Source: Phoronis australis
Taxonomy: Eukaryota; Phoronida; Phoronidae
NCBI GenBank assembly: GCA_002633005.1
Contig: NMRA01000149.1
Location: 78,066 to 142,065, forward strand
Reading direction: 5' to 3'
Length of the DNA stretch: 64,000 bases
A program made the translations under genes and the position numbers. Of the stretch, positions 33,601 through 45,165 are shown piece by piece (the stretch's first letter is position 1; every line of letters starts with the position of its first letter). The notes beneath the pieces are model-generated. The model was not told where the DNA came from. It did not search any database and worked only from the letters and a program-made list of their open reading frames with translations.

Positions 33601-36600
33601 CAAGTTTCGTTTTCGTAGTTTTGCTGCGGTTATTCTTACTACCTGGTCCAGACTTGGCATCAACAACCTGGGAAATAATAGAGATCAAAACACAATGATA
33701 GTTAAATGTCAAAAGAGCAGTCTTGCACCAAGACATATTAGACAAACATGAAGGTGACTGAATGAAAAACAATGTTAACATTTTTAGTCAAGAGAACTGC
33801 TTTTAAATTACGACTATTTTACATTCTATTAAAGATGCTAATTGTGCTCGTGAAACAAAAATTAATGACATACAGTTTGTTAGAACAAAAATGTTTGTCA
33901 AGAAATTTAGCAAAAATCACACACCTAATCAATGACAATGTGAATTTGAGTAAAATTCCCCATTTCATACAGACAAAAATGGCTTTTTTGATTTATAATC
34001 AATCAAAAATTATAATTATTGATAAAAATTTATTGCAAGAAATGAAACAACCCAAATTCAACTTATCAATTGCCAATACAAATTTTTCCCCAATCTTGGA
34101 TATAAAGTCAAAGCCAAAATTTCTGCAACATGATTCTTCATCAATTTCTTTGCTTTAAACAAAGCTATGCACTAGTACTACTATATTACTATAACTTACA
34201 GTCACCATTATCAGAAAGGGACAACTATTGTGGCATATTTTAATTTGTTTTTCAACGTGATTTAAAAACGAGTTGTTCAAGTTGTTGGCAATCAAAACAT
34301 TGTAATATGACATTGAAATCTAAATCTGTAAAATGGCACGGATTCAGTCACTGAAAATTTCAAATCAGTGGGGCTGAACACTTTGAATATGGCATGTTTT
34401 AGCATTGCATAAGACAGCTAGCTCTTCCCTTACAAAATCCTAGGTATTAAGCTTTGTGAACTACTACCTCGTAAATTAAGGTTCTCAGATAAGATTAGTC
34501 ACTTCTTCATGACACCTAATCACATCTCTGAATAGGTTTCAGGCATACTAGACATTATAGGCATACCTTAATAACAAATCCGACATGGATTTCAGAAATT
34601 TTGGGTAACTTTCAAATATGCCAATTAAACTATATTTGATTACAGCATCATCTATAAATTAACAGTTTACTCGGAAACGCATTGGCGGATTTCCGACATC
34701 GTGCGTTCAAGTCCACTTTTTCAAGGCATAATTATGCCGTTATTGGAAGTCATAAAAAACAGAATTGATGACAACCATTGGACAAACCAAACAAAGATTT
34801 AATTATTTTCTTCTCAGGTAAGGAGTACTTATGCAATTAATTAAGGAAAGCACCGAAAATGGTTCTTTAGCCACTTGGCCCTCCAAGATAATTTCTTGAT
34901 ACTGTTACCATAAACTGCGTACGTCTACTGTACAATACAATAAATGACAAACTTCAAGTAAAAACTTGTGAATTAATTTATGAAAAATGAAAGTTGACGA
35001 AAAGGATGGACATCAATCATTAGTTAGAACTTGCCATCAATAATAATAATAATATTAATACTGATTTGTGTAACAAAATTCCATTGCCCATCAAATTCAA
35101 TTTGTACTTGGTGAAACAATATCCACTAATCATTAACCACTGCACCCAGCTGAACATGTACAAGAACAGTGCACTTCAACAAACTACATTGCTTCCTCTA
35201 AAGCAAAGACAAAGAATATTGTTATGCACCAAAGTGACTGACATGCAAGGTTCATTGATCTGTGCAATAAGTATTCATATGCTATGAATGTTGCTTGCTT
35301 GATAAGAACTGATCACATAACAGGGCTATTAGTTTTCACCACAGCAGACTAATTTGTACTGTATTTTCTTAAATGGATGCCACCTGGAGTACATTGCTAA
35401 GAATAGCGGGATTAGAACTAGCTCCTTTCAAGCCATAATAAAAAGGTGATGGAATACCATGTTTAGGGCTATTGCCTTCCATGGCAGTTTCCATGAAAAG
35501 AGTTATCAGTGATGGTCCATAGAAAGTGTGGTCCCCCATGAGATATGCTAGAAAGTAGACCCCCAGTTTCGAAGGCAAGTTCATGCTTAAACTAGGGATT
35601 CCCATCACAAACAAATACCACATTAACACATTTTAGCAACATTTTTGCAAATACAACAAATGTGTTGCTCATTTTCTGTCCCTGGCTTGCAGGTTTCAAT
35701 GACGCACACCTGTTGGTTAATGCCATTTGACAGATTTGTCAACCACACGCTACCTTCACTGTTATTCGTGCGACTTTCACAAATAGTCACAAAAATTTTG
35801 CCACTAAATAAAATCACTTAAAAACCCACGACAGACAATCCTTTTTTAAGAAATGTTCTTAATGCGTATCCTTTGAGCCCATGTTTCTTTATGTGTACTC
35901 TTTGATCTTATGTCGCATGCAAATTAGTTTCACTCAACTGTCCCTCTCATTACAACATGGGTTGGGTGGCATACATAGCCAAATGTCGTGTTTACATGCT
36001 AACCTTATAGCAGTGGGGTCATATATTAAAAATGGTTGCACATGAGTAGAAATGATTGTCAAAATACAGAATTGTCAGAAAATATTGCAAACAAACAACG
36101 GGAATTGATACATCAGTGATAAAGCACACACAAATTATCTTTGCTTAACTGTGTATTGCAACAACCACAGGTAATGCTTTGTTTTGCAAAATTTAGGCCA
36201 AATTGCATTCCAAGGTCTCTTCCAAAAGCTCCATGTCTATAACTCCACTGTTTTTAAAGGGGAAATCAGCGCTTTGGATGCCTATTACTATTTTAATTAA
36301 AATTAAAATACAGAACAAAGGTTATCAAGCATTGTTCTGGTTGTTATTACTACCCTTGCAACAATAGAAAGTAAAGCAAATGGCTCAGCGAAAGACCAAC
36401 GTCTTGATTCTGGGCTTATAAAATTTTTGATCAAAGATACAGAGCTTAAGGCCCTTTCATACCAATGTCGACGGGTCAGTGCTTTGGGGAGTTGTGGTCA
36501 GTATGAATGGTTAACTTTGGTCCCGGATCAAAGTTAACCGCGCCAGTTACACGGGTGAGAAACAACATGACCACCGGTCCTCTAAATCGGACCGCCTCAC

Positions 36601-39600
36601 CCAAAACAGGACTGACGCACCTAAAAACATGACCGCCCCAACACAAAACAGGACTGACGCACCTAAAAACATGAGCGCCCCACCACAAAACAGGACCGCC
36701 GGGGACTGAGTAGTTAAGGCCTTTGTGTGATACTGCGGGTTATGACGTAACCGGTCAGATAGCTGTGTAAAGACTATCGCCAAAATAAAGCTTGATTAGC
36801 ATTATTGAGCTCCGTTACATCCCCGAAATTTCCCACAGCCCGGGTAGTTCTGCTAGTCGCCTCGTTGTGAAACTTACATCAACATGTAGTAGAGCGCGAG
36901 ACCGGCGCAGGCACATGCAAAATCTAGGCGTCAACCAACACTCACCTTGCAGGTTGCAACCGCTTGGGGAAAAACAATCTATGAACTATTGTAACAATAA
37001 GTCTGTCGCACTCGTGACATGTGCACGCGCCATTTCCTCAGAAAAATTTTGCGACATTTTTCGGAAGATGATGACAACTTCGCGGCAACAAGATTTGTTC
37101 TGAAATTCGGTTTGCTGGTATTAAAATACTAAAAACTTATAACGAAATGACACCAGTTTCGATAATTTGTTGTGCCAGGTACGCAACCTTGTAGAAGAAC
37201 AGTTGATTGAAGAATCGGGGGGAAAAGGAACCGGCCAATGTAAGCCGACTTAAGAGAACGCAGAATAACGACAGAACAACAATTGTTCTCAAGCGCCGAT
37301 GAAATAATTTAGTTTACTCAAGGAAGAGTGTCGTTAACGCAAATTCGCCGGGTGAAGATTTTACATGTTCATTTTTTTACCCACATCGGTGCAAAGCTGT
37401 ATATTTAGTAAACAGCTTTGCCGCACAAAGGCAGCTAGTATGATGATGCTTCACCCGAGAACCAGAACGCCTGTTTTTTTTACTTGACTAACTTTAAACG
37501 TCAAATTGAAGAAAATGATTTTCATTTTGTTCTAAAACTTACGAAGTGGGTTATTTAGCTGAAAAGAGTACAACGTGGTTGTTTTGTGTTAGATTTATTA
37601 AATGTTGACCTTTCAACTGTTTATAAGTCACATACCGCAGCCGGGAGCCTGGTGATGAGTAAAACTCAAAAGCGCCACGTAGTACAAAGCGAAGTGTCCT
37701 CTGTTGCGCACAAAAAATTTCGGTGGATTAATCGGCACAAGTCCTGCATATGCATACGTATACGTATATAGCCCCATTGTATGATCTGTGTAGGCCTAAC
37801 GGTAATAAATCTTAGCCTGTTAGTCATTGCGGTTTTAGTCCCCGGCGGTCCTGTTTTGTGGTGGGGCGGTCATGTTTTTAGGTGCGTCAGTCCCAATTTC
37901 TGGTGCGGCAGTCCCATTTGATCCCCGGAGGTCCTGTTTAGAGGACTGGCGGTCATGTTGTTTCTCACCTGTGAGTTAACTTCACAGTAAATAGGTGGAT
38001 TTAACAGTGCAGAGTCGACGCTGCGTTGCAATATGAGCGGTCAACATCGGTCTCATTGAAGTTATCACCAAGGGGCAGTGTTATCGTCAACAATTAAAGG
38101 GCAGTGTCGTCACTAATAGTTGCTTATATTATGCTCGAATATTCACCAATTGAAATTAAAAATAAATTTTATGTCAATTAGCGCATGCAAATTTTCTCAA
38201 ATTGTCACATTACAAAAATATTAGCATGCACAGCAGGATGCATCAGCATTACGTTGTGATTACTTTGATGATGACAGCATCACCTGTTTATTTCAATGCC
38301 GTTAACTACTGAAGCTGTAATGAATAATTTAATTAACTTTGTAGTTTAGGTCACTGCTGCACTTACACCAGAGTGAAGTTAGTGGGAAAGGGCCCATAAT
38401 GAGGCTTCAAATATGAGATCAGGAACACAGATCAAAGATTATGAATGAGAAATGTATGTCTACAAAGTTAAGAACAAATAACTTATTACAAAAACAGATG
38501 AAAAACGGCCTTCGTATTTTTTCACCAGTCTTCATACATCGTTCCAAGAGATCTGCTAAATACTGCCATTATAATGACGTGCATTGAAAGACTTACAGTA
38601 ACTTAGGTCAATGCACTATTGAACTCGACCTTTTCCCACCTACAACTAGAATCCAGTAAAAAAGTACAATCTCAACAACTTCAGACAGAAATAATTACAA
38701 ATTGATTTTTTAATTTTTCAAAGGCCTCAAACCTCATTCCAAATGTCTACAATTTCCCAAACATTGTCTGATAGTATACAAACATATGGTATAAAACTTA
38801 AAATGATAAAGTTAAAAGCATACTTGGTGGTACTTAACTTTTGCGATAAAAATGAAAAATAAAATTTCACCTGTCTGCCGTATTGTGCCTTGATTTTACT
38901 GACCCGAGCAACAAAAGTTGATACATATCCGACACTGTCTACATATATTTTTGACAATGAAAATAATTGCGTGGTGTGCATGAAGACACATGTTTTTTCA
39001 GTAGTCTCTCAGTTATAGTGCACACACTCCAACACATAAATTTACTAAATCTAAATCATGAATGTCTCTATTTCCAGTTGACTCTGTTACTAGAATGTCA
39101 TGACCTGCCTGGTTTAGTTTAACTACATTAAAATCTTGTAGCTGTTGAAATACCACAGAGAACAAAATGCCAACCAGATGTATTCAAACACCAAAGTGGG
39201 ATGAGTTTTGAGTGAAATAAGTTTTGAGCTGGGGGGACATGTCCTGTTATGCCCCCTGAGTCTGTCATAAATCGTGATGCTAATAAAAAAAAATGCGAGT
39301 GCAGGTTACGCGAAGTTATAAACCCCTGTATTGGTCATAGACCAGGATTTTTATAACCATGACCTGTCATGACTGGAGAGGTCACGCAAGTTCTGATGTC
39401 AATCAATCATTCATGACTTGCTGAACTGTTGTATAATGTGTGCCAGCCACAGGTGGCTTTCTGCACAAGAGTTTATGTCAGGACACAACAGATGTTGGCA
39501 CAATTTGTCAGAGACTGAAGGGTTCAGTGTAAAAGAGGTGGTTGAATATAAAGATGGCAATCTGCAACAAAAATGGAAACCACTACGGTAATTCTGCACC

Positions 39601-40883
39601 TATATCACACTCAATTCATTGCACAAACCAAAAATTATTTTGAAAAACAGTATTTTGTGCCTCAAGTATTTCGCACATGGCTACTTGGTGGGAATTTCTT
39701 GGCTCCCCTTATCAGCACACAGTTAGTTTTGCAAGCAAAGACTTGTCATTAATTCCAGTAATACACACCTCTACCCTGTTAATAAGGCTGAAACATTGTA
39801 TATTGACTACTAATTCTTCCATATGCATATATGATCAGTTATAAACACGAGATGAAAAGAGTGACCTGACTACTTGGTCATATACTCAAAACAATGTTTC
39901 ACAGTAATCTTACATAGGAACATGATAAAGTACCTTCATTGTACTATTAATTGGATCACGTAGGAATCATTTCATACAAGAACACCTCAAATTTTAAAAC
40001 AGTGAGATGACCATATCAAAAGTTGGAAGACCAGTGTTTAACAAAAAAAAACTATTTAACTTTTGCACTTGCATTACAGAGGTTTTCCAAACTTGATCAG
40101 ACAATTTCCAATTAGCAAATGATATCAATGGGTAATCCGATTTGAGTCTTAAAATATGCAGTTTTAAACAAATGTTACCATGAGTAAATCGTAAAAAATA
40201 TCTTATACTTTACATTTGAGCCAAGTAAAAATCTATTGTTCTCCAACCTTCCCTTCATCATAATTTGACTTCATGATCACATGTTACCAAAATATATCAG
40301 TTCATAAGAACTTCCACTAAACAGAAACTTTGGCCAAAGATAAGCCAGAGAAGTTCTGCCCTGGAAATTCTGTGGTTTTCCTGGATGCCATAAAAGGTCA
40401 AAGCAGTGTTTATATAATTTATCTCAAATTTGTGGCACCAGGTCATTAGATGGTTCTAACTAAAGTTACAAATGAATCTCTTGTTGGTTGGACAAGTCTA
40501 TTAATCACATGAAAATTCACCTGCAATCTGCTCACAACCTTTCAGAAATAGAGAGCCTGGAAGAACGAGTTTCCTTTGAATTTTAATAGTATTGAACCAC
40601 CAGTGACCTCATATTTTTGGGTAAACTAAAACAAATTCAGAAATGTTCCACTTACATGGTTCCAGTTTCTGTTGGAATCTGGTGGCAATTTTTTACAACG
40701 TTTCACCAGTAAAACGCATGCGTTGCAAATGTCTCCACTCCTTTCCTCTTGGATTTTGAAGCAACGTTCAAAGTCAATCTCATATCGACTGCTGTCTGTG
40801 AATCGAGAGCTGGACGACTTAGCACCACATATACAACATCCTAGCAGGCTGCGGTAAGTCTTGGGCTTGTGAAAGGAAAACAT
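30327..40883 (-). CDS. SINHCAF: SINHCAF (FAM60A), SIN3-HDAC complex subunit, complete CDS
   Basis: The CDS on the minus strand joins 40883-40656, 33667-33481, 32939-32786 and 30642-30327. All boundaries are GT-AG with matching phases, giving 294 residues (human 221). The N-terminus MFSFHKPKTYRSLLGCCICG, with SSSSRFTDS and SGDICNACVLLVKRCKKLP, forms the atypical zinc-finger-like domain (Cys16, 17, 19, 41, 53, 56). It is nearly identical to the family. The middle is lysine-rich and then Ser/Pro-rich and variable. The C-terminal module FIDLNYWTETKVCCGIVFKG with IDAALYKPC matches the human SFLDLTYWKRQKICCGI region. The protein is a nuclear component of SIN3-HDAC corepressor complexes. The length excess lies in the linker and the Ser/Thr-rich tail. 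Confidence 0.95.
30720..32275 (-). repeat. Dispersed CCTAGTGGC satellite-like element, minus copy
   Basis: On the minus strand the block reads from GCATTATGCC near 32275, through CCAAACGTCTGTCTG, into repeated units. Each unit has CTAGTGGC followed by AGTTTTT and ATTTCATGAAATTTG-like text. It is a diverged copy of the element at 58140-59390, inserted in a SINHCAF intron (30643-32785) in the sense orientation of the gene. Confidence 0.7.
32786..32939 (-). CDS. SINHCAF: SINHCAF coding exon 3
   Basis: 154 nt between acceptor TCTGTTACAG and donor GTAAGC. It encodes a Ser/Pro-rich stretch (MVTPSPSPSNSSLEF) and ends in the conserved SSFIDLNYWT. Confidence 0.92.
33481..33667 (-). CDS. SINHCAF: SINHCAF coding exon 2
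   Basis: 187 nt between acceptor TATTTCCCAG and donor GTAATG. It starts VVDAKSGPGSK, matching human VVDARAGPS, and continues into a lysine-rich basic segment (KKIRKKKKVVKPQ), a likely nuclear localisation signal. Confidence 0.93.
36509..36539. repeat. Short perfect palindrome beside the transposon arm
   Basis: GGTTAACTTTG and CAAAGTTAACC are separated by 9 bases. The hairpin lies at the outer edge of the left inverted arm of the 36.5-38.0 kb element. Confidence 0.85.
36531..37982. mobile_element. 1.45-kb non-autonomous transposon with long inverted arms
   Basis: The left arm (36531-36705) and the right arm (37845-37982) are reverse complements. Both contain GGTGAGAAACAACATGACC, GGACTGACGCACCTAAAAAC, CATGA(C/G)CGCCCCA, CACAAAACAGGACCGCCGGG. 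The arms carry internal repeats of the ACGCACCTAAAAACATGA unit. The left arm has an extra unit, and the right arm has a diverged one. The interior (about 1.1 kb) has no transposase. It contains repeat A (36880-37080) and repeat B in reverse (37255-37410), also found at 18 and 24 kb. Target duplication not resolved. Confidence 0.8.
40656..40883 (-). CDS. SINHCAF: SINHCAF coding exon 1
   Basis: The ATG at 40883 starts MFSFHKPKTYRSLLGCCICG; the exon encodes the 76-residue Cys-rich domain ending NRNWNH and donor GTAAGT. A plausible acceptor (TTTACATTACAG) 12 nt upstream of the ATG suggests a separate 5' UTR exon. Confidence 0.95.
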
Positions 40884-40948
40884 ACTCTGTGACCTCTGTA
40901 ATGTAAAACATTAAAAATCTTTAAATTATGAAATGAATATTCAAGAAC

Positions 40949-41026
40949 AGGAATTCAGTCTCGCGATTGGCTTAGAGAGTATGCAAAAGGAATTCAGTCT
41001 CGTGATTGGCTTAGTGAGTATGCAAA
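40949..41026 (-). promoter_or_regulatory. Duplicated 39-bp block with CCAAT box and octamer
   Basis: Two head-to-tail copies (40949-40987 and 40988-41026) begin AGGAATTCAGTCTCG. Each carries an inverted CCAAT (GATTGGC) and TATGCAAA; the second copy completes the octamer ATGCAAAT. They lie 66-143 bp upstream of the SINHCAF start codon, on the side expected for a promoter. If the acceptor at 40896 is real, they would be intronic. Confidence 0.45.
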
Positions 41027-41029
41027 TGA

Positions 41030-44000
41030 AGCTATGAAGCTACAGGAAACATTACACATGGAACTCCTTAGTGCATGTACCACTGCATTACAAGACTGCA
41101 ACATGTTGCCCATAATAACTTCAGAATCCCCATCTAGAGGCAAGGCATATTTCATCATGTCACACCTCCCACTACACAATATGCCACCCAACTTTCCCTA
41201 ATCCATATGGGAAAGAAACTGACAATTTCCAATGTGTCATGAGGAAACATCTGGAAGGAATAGCTAAGTACTTAATTATTCAAGTCATGTCATATTACTC
41301 ACTAACTACAAGCCCAAACAATCACTGTATAATACATATGAACACAATCAAGCTATTACCAAAGAGAGTCCAAACATTCAGTGTCCCAGACACAGTGAAG
41401 CTGCAGTGTACAACACACAGCTGACAATAATTTACATGGACTGGGTCAACCCCACCACCTCCAGTTTTGTAGTATATACCTCTCCATCTTTCCCAGACCT
41501 ATAAGCACAGGATCGTGTTAGCACACGATCAGGTTAGCACATGATCAGGTTAGATGAAACCTAAAACAAATGGGAGGGACAACACTGATTCTGTTCTTGT
41601 CCAAACTGTAGCCCCAATTAGTGAAACTTCAGAAGCTTGGTGTAGCACAAAATGTGATTGCTAATAAATGTTTTGTGTCATCATTTGTAAAATGAGCCAT
41701 GTTTCCATGAGAAAATGATATTCAAATAATACAGGTGCTTCAAGTAAATTACAAATGGGAAAATGTTTGCATAAGAACACATTACAAGAATCATGCTATT
41801 GTACGAAACTATTATTCGTGAGCTCAGAGGTTCCTTTACTTTTTGAAATTTCAAAGTAATCATCTGTCATCTAGACCTGCGCTCTATGGTAAATGTTAAT
41901 GGCTTGTTTTAGTTAACATCAATGGCACAAAAGTGTATTGCAGTGTCAACAGGATATGACTAACTTTCCAGGATAATTAGATGCTTGGGGACACAACCAT
42001 TTGTGAAATTAATCATATGAAAAAAATATTGAAACGTTTCAGGAAATTTGAAAGGCATGTTTACGCAACTGATATAATAAAGCATCCGCATATCTGATTT
42101 CTGTCATTCTCAAAAAGTCAATTTAGAAATAACAGAATCATCAGTTTCAAAAAGATTGACAGGTGGAAAATAATCAAAAGTGTATAGAACCTTTTGCGAT
42201 ATTTACAATTAGTTTAAACTAGGGTTTCTCAATTGTTTGGGACTTCAAATATTATAAATAGTAGCAGAGAATTGCCACACAATGCTGTGATTATAAGTTT
42301 GTGTGGCTACCACTTGGTATTGAGATGGTACAGTTTACAGTAATAATATGAAGGAAATGAACCAAAACATTTTGTCACAAAAATGAACATTTACGATCTT
42401 GTGTTCATGCATATACACAGAGGATAACGCCTACCACTATTGTAAAATACTGAACAAAACTAAATAATCCAAACCATGAATACTGGGCATCAAATATGAA
42501 TTGAGCTTGTCATGTTATCAGCTATTACAAGTCAGTGCACAACAGCTAATTATGTCAGGCTTCTCTCTAGACAAAAATTCAAATGAAAATGCTCTGAAGA
42601 GTGACACTTGATGAAATCGAATAAAAATTTAAAAATGAGGTCGATCACAAAACTAGTGTATTAGGTAGACCGTGAAGAGATCTATTTACATACCAAATTT
42701 GAAAATGTTTGGCCAAAGAACCGCGGAGCTAGAGCACCGCAAACATAATTCGAGAAATGGTCGTCACAGCGCCATCTTGTGTCCGATTTCGCCCAAGAAC
42801 TTAAGTCCTCAGGCTATTTACAATTAAACAATGTATGTAAATTTCATGTTGATCAGGCGAAAAATGTGATCTCTAGCCTGAATACAATGGGGTAACAAAG
42901 TGTAGCTATAAATGACGTCAACAAAGGAGCAGTCATCAGTGCAGTAAATGTTGAATATCACAAGAACAGTAAGTGGTATCAAATAACTGGTTTCACAAGC
43001 CAGGAAACATTTGAAAAGACCTGTTCACATACCAAATTTCTGACAGATCCATCAAGGTACAAATACTGAAAAATTTCTGAGGCACTGGAATGGGTTAGAT
43101 CTGCTTTTGGTCAAATTGCTGCCTGCAGCTAGCATGAACAGTTCAGTCTTGAGTAAATTTATTGTTTCACAATCTTTAAAAGCAAACCACTTGACATAAA
43201 TAGCACATAAATACAGCCAATAAATCAATTTTGGTAAGACCAAGTTATGGTAAGTTGCTTTTCTTACTTCCGAAATCGCTGCAAACAGCCTGACTTTAAA
43301 TATTGGCAACAGATATGCACTCAATGAAGAAAAAAGTTATGAGTTTGACTAACTGTTCTGTTGTCTAAATTTTCTCCAAGCAATACTGGACAAAAGTATA
43401 GCAGGCAAGATCTACAGCTTACCACTACTCTGCAAGTTCCCCCCAGTTACAAGTAGTGTGTGCAGTCATGGACAGAAGCTAAGTGAGTGGCTGGTAGCTG
43501 GGTCAGGTCAACTGTAGTCAGCTGTGCAGAAGGAATGTAAACAAAGGAAAACTAGGTCAAGAAAGGTTATGCCATGTAGAATATGAAAAATTGGATTAAA
43601 CTGCACAACTGAACAGCATTCATTTATTCAGTGGAGGGGAGGGGTTCAGGCAGAATTTCTCCGTGACTCCCATACATGGCAAAAGTAAAGTGTATTCAGA
43701 ATGACCCGGAATTCCCGGTCAATCATTGTAACAATAGTCTTCCCTAATAGCTATGAATGGAGAATTAACAACAAAGTTATTAAAGTCCCATTTAGACATC
43801 AACTTTTGGCCCGGCGCAAATTGACCCGGTCAAGCAGCCGTTTACACAGAGAACTCACTAACCGTGGCAAGACAGAAATTAAAGGCTGCAGAGACTGGAT
43901 TGCACATGCACAGGTTTACAAATGACGAGAGTTGCAGAGACAAAGAACCCGTACGTAGGTCATTAGGTAAGAGTAGTAGAGATGATCCTTTCCACCTTGC

Positions 44001-45012
44001 TCCAGTTTCGCATTTAGACTTATAATTGACACGGCGAAAGATGTTCGGGCGCAAATTGCTCTACCTCACAAATGGGTGGAAAAAATTTGTCACTGTGGTG
44101 TCAATTTGCTCCGTGTCAGTCCGTTTACACACTGGAACAACTTGTTGCATGTCAGCTGATCCGTGTCAACTTTGTAAGTGTAAACGACACTTTAGTAAGA
44201 GGGCTAAGACATTCTGTAATTAGAACTTTGCCACTGTCATAACCAGCCATGTTTACTATTAACAAAATATCCCATGTTTGTGACATGGTGAAATACGCCT
44301 TGTTACAAGATGGTGGTGATAGATTGGTTGGTGGACAGCGTTCTGCAATCTTTAATGCAGAGGGATATTTCCATAGCATTTTTATAAATTCTGTGCTACC
44401 ACATCATCAAATAGTCACAGCTCTGCGGTGAGACATTCAAATGACTCGTGCAAAAATATCTAACGTCTCAAAATGACTGTTCATGAAAAAAATTGTGTTT
44501 CATCCCTCTTATCCCGCCTTGCTCACAAGAATTAGAAATTGAGTCAAGCCCAAGATGCATTTGTGCTCTCACAATACTGAAGAGTTCTACCTAGAATGTT
44601 TCTTACTAGCTGTCATAGCAGCATAATTGTACTTCCTCTGATTACTTAAAATTGTCATGTACCATAGACTAATAATATTACACATTTGTAGTCACCATGG
44701 TATCCAGTACAACAACTTCCCATTTAACATCAACTCCAAACAGCCAACCACAGTTCAAAGAGTAACTTAGACAATTCATCAATGTGTACCAAAGCCCAAT
44801 GCATCTATCTTGGCTTATTTTTATCACATGAGTAAAACAATTTTATCCTAACTTTTTACAATGAATTCCATTTCCGAAGCGAGACAGATTGAAAAATGAC
44901 AAGTTTTAGTCCATAATACCATTTTGGCCAGTGTTTTATTAGCATATACTCATGGCTAACATTAAACTGTTCGCAAACCAAACACAGACGAGACGTCTGC
45001 AGTATATGTAAC
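41030..45012. other. Upstream spacer, no gene seen
   Basis: The stretch is AT-rich. A short plus-strand frame at 44249-44431 (with GGDRLVGGQRSAIFNAEG) looks protein-like but is unplaced. The region 42620-43070 has repeat-like text, with ACATACCAAATTT twice about 330 bp apart. Confidence 0.3.
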
Positions 45013-45165
45013 CCTGGGGTGCGTTCAGTAATGCTAGAACCTACGCTAGGACCTACCTAAAATCTGGTCAAAGTCATGTGTTCTCATACACGGCAATATC
45101 TCACGTAATCTCGTGAAGTCTTCCTTTTTAGCGAGGTCCTAGCGTTAATGAACAGGAGGCCGGTT
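45013..45165. mobile_element. Small MITE with inverted ends
   Basis: The left end GTTCAGTAATGCTAG with GCTAGGACCTACC is mirrored by the right end, which reverse complemented reads GTTCATTAACGCTAGGACCT. The element is about 150 bp and non-coding. The GCGTTCAGTAATGCTAG-type ends are typical of palindromic MITEs. Exact ends and target duplication are not resolved. Confidence 0.55.

Larger units (their letters stand above)
33668..40655 (-). other. SINHCAF intron 1 (about 7 kb)
   Basis: The intron separates coding exons 1 and 2. It holds the inverted-repeat transposon at 36.5-38.0 kb. Minus-strand open frames at 35369-35629 and 35623-35817 are adjacent and look somewhat protein-like, but match nothing I know. 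Otherwise AT-rich with no gene seen. Confidence 0.6.
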
